In this document: positions 61,775 through 64,000 of the stretch, in pieces
Position numbering within the stretch: the stretch's first letter is position 1
Layout of the letters: each line of letters opens with the position of its first letter
From: Agrobacterium tumefaciens
GTDB taxonomy: Bacteria; Pseudomonadota; Alphaproteobacteria; Rhizobiales; Rhizobiaceae
Reading direction: 5' to 3'
Length of the DNA stretch: 64,000 nucleotides
NCBI GenBank assembly: GCA_025560025.1
Contig: CP048485.1
Span: 62,001-126,000 of the forward strand
Made by a program: the position numbers and the translations under genes
Notes under the pieces: model-generated
What the model was told of the DNA's origin: nothing
Databases searched by the model: none
Seen by the model: only the letters and a program-made list of their open reading frames with translations

Positions 61775-63727
61775 CTAGGTTCGCGACCAGATTTGCCGAG
61801 CAAGCTCGAAGAGAATTTTGCCCCGTCCCTCAATCTCGGTTTCACCCCAGTTTTCGCATTTCACGAAATCCCTCGTTAGCATCAAGATCGACTGATCCTC
61901 AAATTCTTGACGCTTAATCGGGAAAGCGAGGTTGCTAACGCTGCTGTTGAAAGACTGGGTCACGAGGGTAAGGTTGCCCAGAGTGTGCTTCACTCTATTC
62001 CGCCGAACAATCCTGCCCACCATGCTATTGTCCTCAAGGACGTGACTAATCGCCTGATAATAGTCGTCTTTGGTCGGCTGCGTATCACCGTCCATTGGCC
62101 AATGTTCTCTCCAAGTCTGGGGCAGTATGTGCTCGACCGTAAGTGTATCTGGGAGGGACTTGTCTTCCTGTTTCTTGCCCCGCTTAGCGGTTTCGATTTC
62201 AGAGAGCAGCGCACGAACCCGAGCAGGGCCAAGTGTCTCATACAGCGGCTTGCTGGCAATCGCTACTTCGAACTCAGCGTCATGCGGGAATCGGCCGCTC
62301 TCTGCGGTAAGGCCGAGCAGGAAGGTTGACAGTACTTCATAGGTCCAGCCGGACTTTTCAAGAGCAGCTATCACGGTCAGGAATAAGTTGTTGTAATTTT
62401 TCGAACCAAGCCCGCATACCGCGCGGCGAACAATAAGGGACAGCAGCAAGTCGAGTGACTTCTGTTTGTCTTCGACGGCCATATCGCTGGCCCAGAGTCG
62501 TAGGAGCAGAGGATTGATCGTCGTCACGTCCCAAGGACGCAGCCGGGCTGAAAATATGGCGAGTGGTGAGCCCGACGAGCGCTCAATGATCTCCCGGTAG
62601 ATTTTCCCGTAACGCTCCAGGTCCTGAATCTCGGCCAAAACGGTTGCATAACGGGGTGTTGTGCTGTTCCGCGCCGAACGCAAGAATGCTTTGTACTCCG
62701 AAAACAGCTTGGAAATAGTCACCTCACCGGCGATTTTCCCAGCAATGAAGTTAGCCAGAAAAAACTCGATACGTTGCTTTTTGTAGCGTCCCTGTTTTTC
62801 CATAGCACTCCAGAATCCGTCCTCGAAGGGTTTCCAGTGCTTTTTGAACAGCGACTCGGCGTCCTCGCCACGTGCGTCGGCTCGTTGAAAGATATTGTTG
62901 CGCACAAGATCGGCCGCGAGCAGAGGTTCGCCCCGGTCATTCAGGGTTTCAAAGATGACCTGTGCGTCGTCGCCCTCATCTAGAACAATCTCAACAACCT
63001 TGAATTCCTCGAGCAGCGATTGCCATATCGCGTCTAACTTCAGCTCCAGAGGGGTCTCGTCATCAGTGGTGACATCTTCCGCACCCGCCGCCTCTGGCGC
63101 CTCATCCAGATCGTCGAGAAGGTCGTCGGTTTCGACAGAGTGCTTTATACGTCCATAGAAGTAATCATAGGCCCGAAGCATGGACGGGATGGTGCTATAT
63201 TCTTTCACCTGATCACGTTTGGCGAGCCAGTGTTCGCGATAAGACTGACGCAAGGCAGCTCGGTTCTCCGAAGAGACAATATTCACGAAGAGCTGGCGGT
63301 TGGATTGCGTTGGCCAAACCTTGTATGTCTCAACCTCAGGATCTTCCATGAGCTGAGGATCGCTGTTTAACATATAGCGTTTTATATTGCCTTCGCTCGT
63401 CCCATGGCCGATATGTTGGGCATAGTGTCTGGCTGCGGCCAAAAAAAGTTGAAACGTTGTCAATCGCTGCTGGCCGTCGACTACCTGAAATGATGGTACC
63501 TGCTTTACCGATGGCCTTGCCCTGCTTTCCAGCACAACAGCGCCCATGAAGTGCGAGAATCGCCGCTCGCGACCCGCAAGCCGTTCAATCGCCTTGGTCC
63601 GTATGTCCTGCCAGAAGGGCTCCCATTGTTTCTCGCGGCTCCAGACATAGTGGCGCTGATAGATCGGCACGCAATACCGGTTCCGGTTCTGCAGCAATGT
63701 TCCGATTTCGACCGGTCCGGCTTTCAT
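61775..63727 (-). CDS. GmrSD-like DUF262/DUF1524 protein (type IV restriction)
   Basis: The N-terminal DUF262 domain has VPIYQRHYVWS and the ParB/Srx-like VDGQQRLTT (residues 83-91), expected to bind nucleotide. The C-terminal DUF1524 domain has the HNH-type nuclease pattern VEHILPQTWREHW and later LGNLTLV with the metal-site Asn. Both halves are in one 650-residue chain, as in fused GmrSD enzymes that cut phage DNA with glucosylated or otherwise modified cytosine. It is alone on the minus strand near the window end, facing the HEPN-like pair. Confidence 0.85.
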   Translation of the reverse strand: MKAGPVEIGTLLQNRNRYCVPIYQRHYVWSREKQWEPFWQDIRTKAIERLAGRERRFSHFMGAVVLESRARPSVKQVPSFQVVDGQQRLTTFQLFLAAARHYAQHIGHGTSEGNIKRYMLNSDPQLMEDPEVETYKVWPTQSNRQLFVNIVSSENRAALRQSYREHWLAKRDQVKEYSTIPSMLRAYDYFYGRIKHSVETDDLLDDLDEAPEAAGAEDVTTDDETPLELKLDAIWQSLLEEFKVVEIVLDEGDDAQVIFETLNDRGEPLLAADLVRNNIFQRADARGEDAESLFKKHWKPFEDGFWSAMEKQGRYKKQRIEFFLANFIAGKIAGEVTISKLFSEYKAFLRSARNSTTPRYATVLAEIQDLERYGKIYREIIERSSGSPLAIFSARLRPWDVTTINPLLLRLWASDMAVEDKQKSLDLLLSLIVRRAVCGLGSKNYNNLFLTVIAALEKSGWTYEVLSTFLLGLTAESGRFPHDAEFEVAIASKPLYETLGPARVRALLSEIETAKRGKKQEDKSLPDTLTVEHILPQTWREHWPMDGDTQPTKDDYYQAISHVLEDNSMVGRIVRRNRVKHTLGNLTLVTQSFNSSVSNLAFPIKRQEFEDQSILMLTRDFVKCENWGETEIEGRGKILFELARQIWSRT

Positions 63728-64000
63728 GGAAATCCCCTTAAAGTTGTCTTTTGGCTACAATGCACAGATGTGCTCTGCAGACAAGCCGCCCGAAAATCAA
63801 AAGCCTTTTTGTTGCGATGAAAATAGAGTTAAGGGCGCCTTCCGCGTTGCAAGCTTGCAAGCTGATTAATCACGTGAGCGGCCTAAACGATAGATTATTT
63901 TGCGCCGATGCAAACGCGAACGCTTTCGCTTTTCCAGCACTGACCTGCACGCTTCATTTCGCCAAGTCGCGTGTGGGCGTGTGTCGCCCCGGGCGTATCG
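63728..64000. other. Island sequence at the window end without visible gene
   Basis: These 273 bases include the presumed promoter of the GmrSD-like gene and a GCAAGCTTGC palindrome near 63850. No gene or attachment site was recognised. Confidence 0.45.

Larger units (their letters stand above)
51427..64000. mobile_element. Genomic island inserted at tRNA-Gly, defence-gene rich (right end outside window)
   Basis: From the tRNA onward, base composition becomes more AT-rich, codon use loosens and intergenic spaces lengthen. Genes are an integrase, vsr, a restriction-modification operon, a serine recombinase, HEPN-like proteins and a DUF262 protein. No second copy of the tRNA 3' end (the bases around GGTTCGATTCCC) is found before base 64000, so the other attachment site should lie beyond the window. 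Confidence 0.75.

Noticed and set aside
1..64000. CRISPR arrays, rRNA genes, insertion sequences
   Set aside because: No regularly spaced repeats, rRNA sequence or transposase genes were seen anywhere in the window.

Overview
This window looks like the circular chromosome of an Agrobacterium/Rhizobium-group alphaproteobacterium. I infer that from a rhizobial-style phoR-pstSCAB-phoU-phoB cluster with enlarged PstC and PstA, a gcrA gene beside a dense cluster of GANTC (CcrM) sites, a SAM-II riboswitch before metZ, TGA-N9-TCA boxes of the RirA type before iron-uptake genes, a class II pyrC next to pyrE, a DUF982 protein and a rhizobial-type intergenic repeat. No search could be run, so every identification comes from reading motifs, gene order and length.

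Bases 1-51300 read as ordinary core chromosome. In order: the end of a chemotaxis receptor, an orphan histidine kinase, tRNA-Arg and a methyltransferase; a UgpABCE-like ABC importer followed by a metal-dependent phosphodiesterase; a succinate-CoA transferase/acetyl-CoA hydrolase, a lipoprotein hydrolase and a proline-racemase-family enzyme; pyrC, pyrE, fructokinase and two coupled esterases; pgi and fadD on the minus strand; a ferric-iron ABC importer, a TonB-dependent siderophore receptor and an AraC regulator; several small envelope or stress proteins, tRNA-Thr, nitronate monooxygenase, an unknown membrane protein and ppk2; the complete phosphate regulon core; gcrA, argD, argF, hslO, apaG, metZ with its riboswitch, and a dCTP-deaminase-like gene.

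At 51353 a tRNA-Gly(CCC) is followed by a tyrosine integrase, and base composition and codon use change. From there to the end of the window the DNA reads as a genomic island full of defence-type genes: vsr; a four-gene restriction-modification operon (two cytosine-5 methyltransferases, an McrB-like AAA+ NTPase, an McrC-like PD-(D/E)xK nuclease) organised like LlaJI/BsuMI systems; a serine recombinase; three successive genes whose products each carry an R-x4-H motif typical of HEPN RNases, the first broken by a frameshift; and a single-chain GmrSD-like DUF262/HNH protein. The far end of the island is not in the window.

The points most worth a second look are the R-x4-H cluster at 59219-61609, the LlaJI-like operon with its Vsr, the GANTC cluster between gcrA and argD, the three iron boxes, and the long perfect inverted repeat between the TonB receptor and its presumed regulator.
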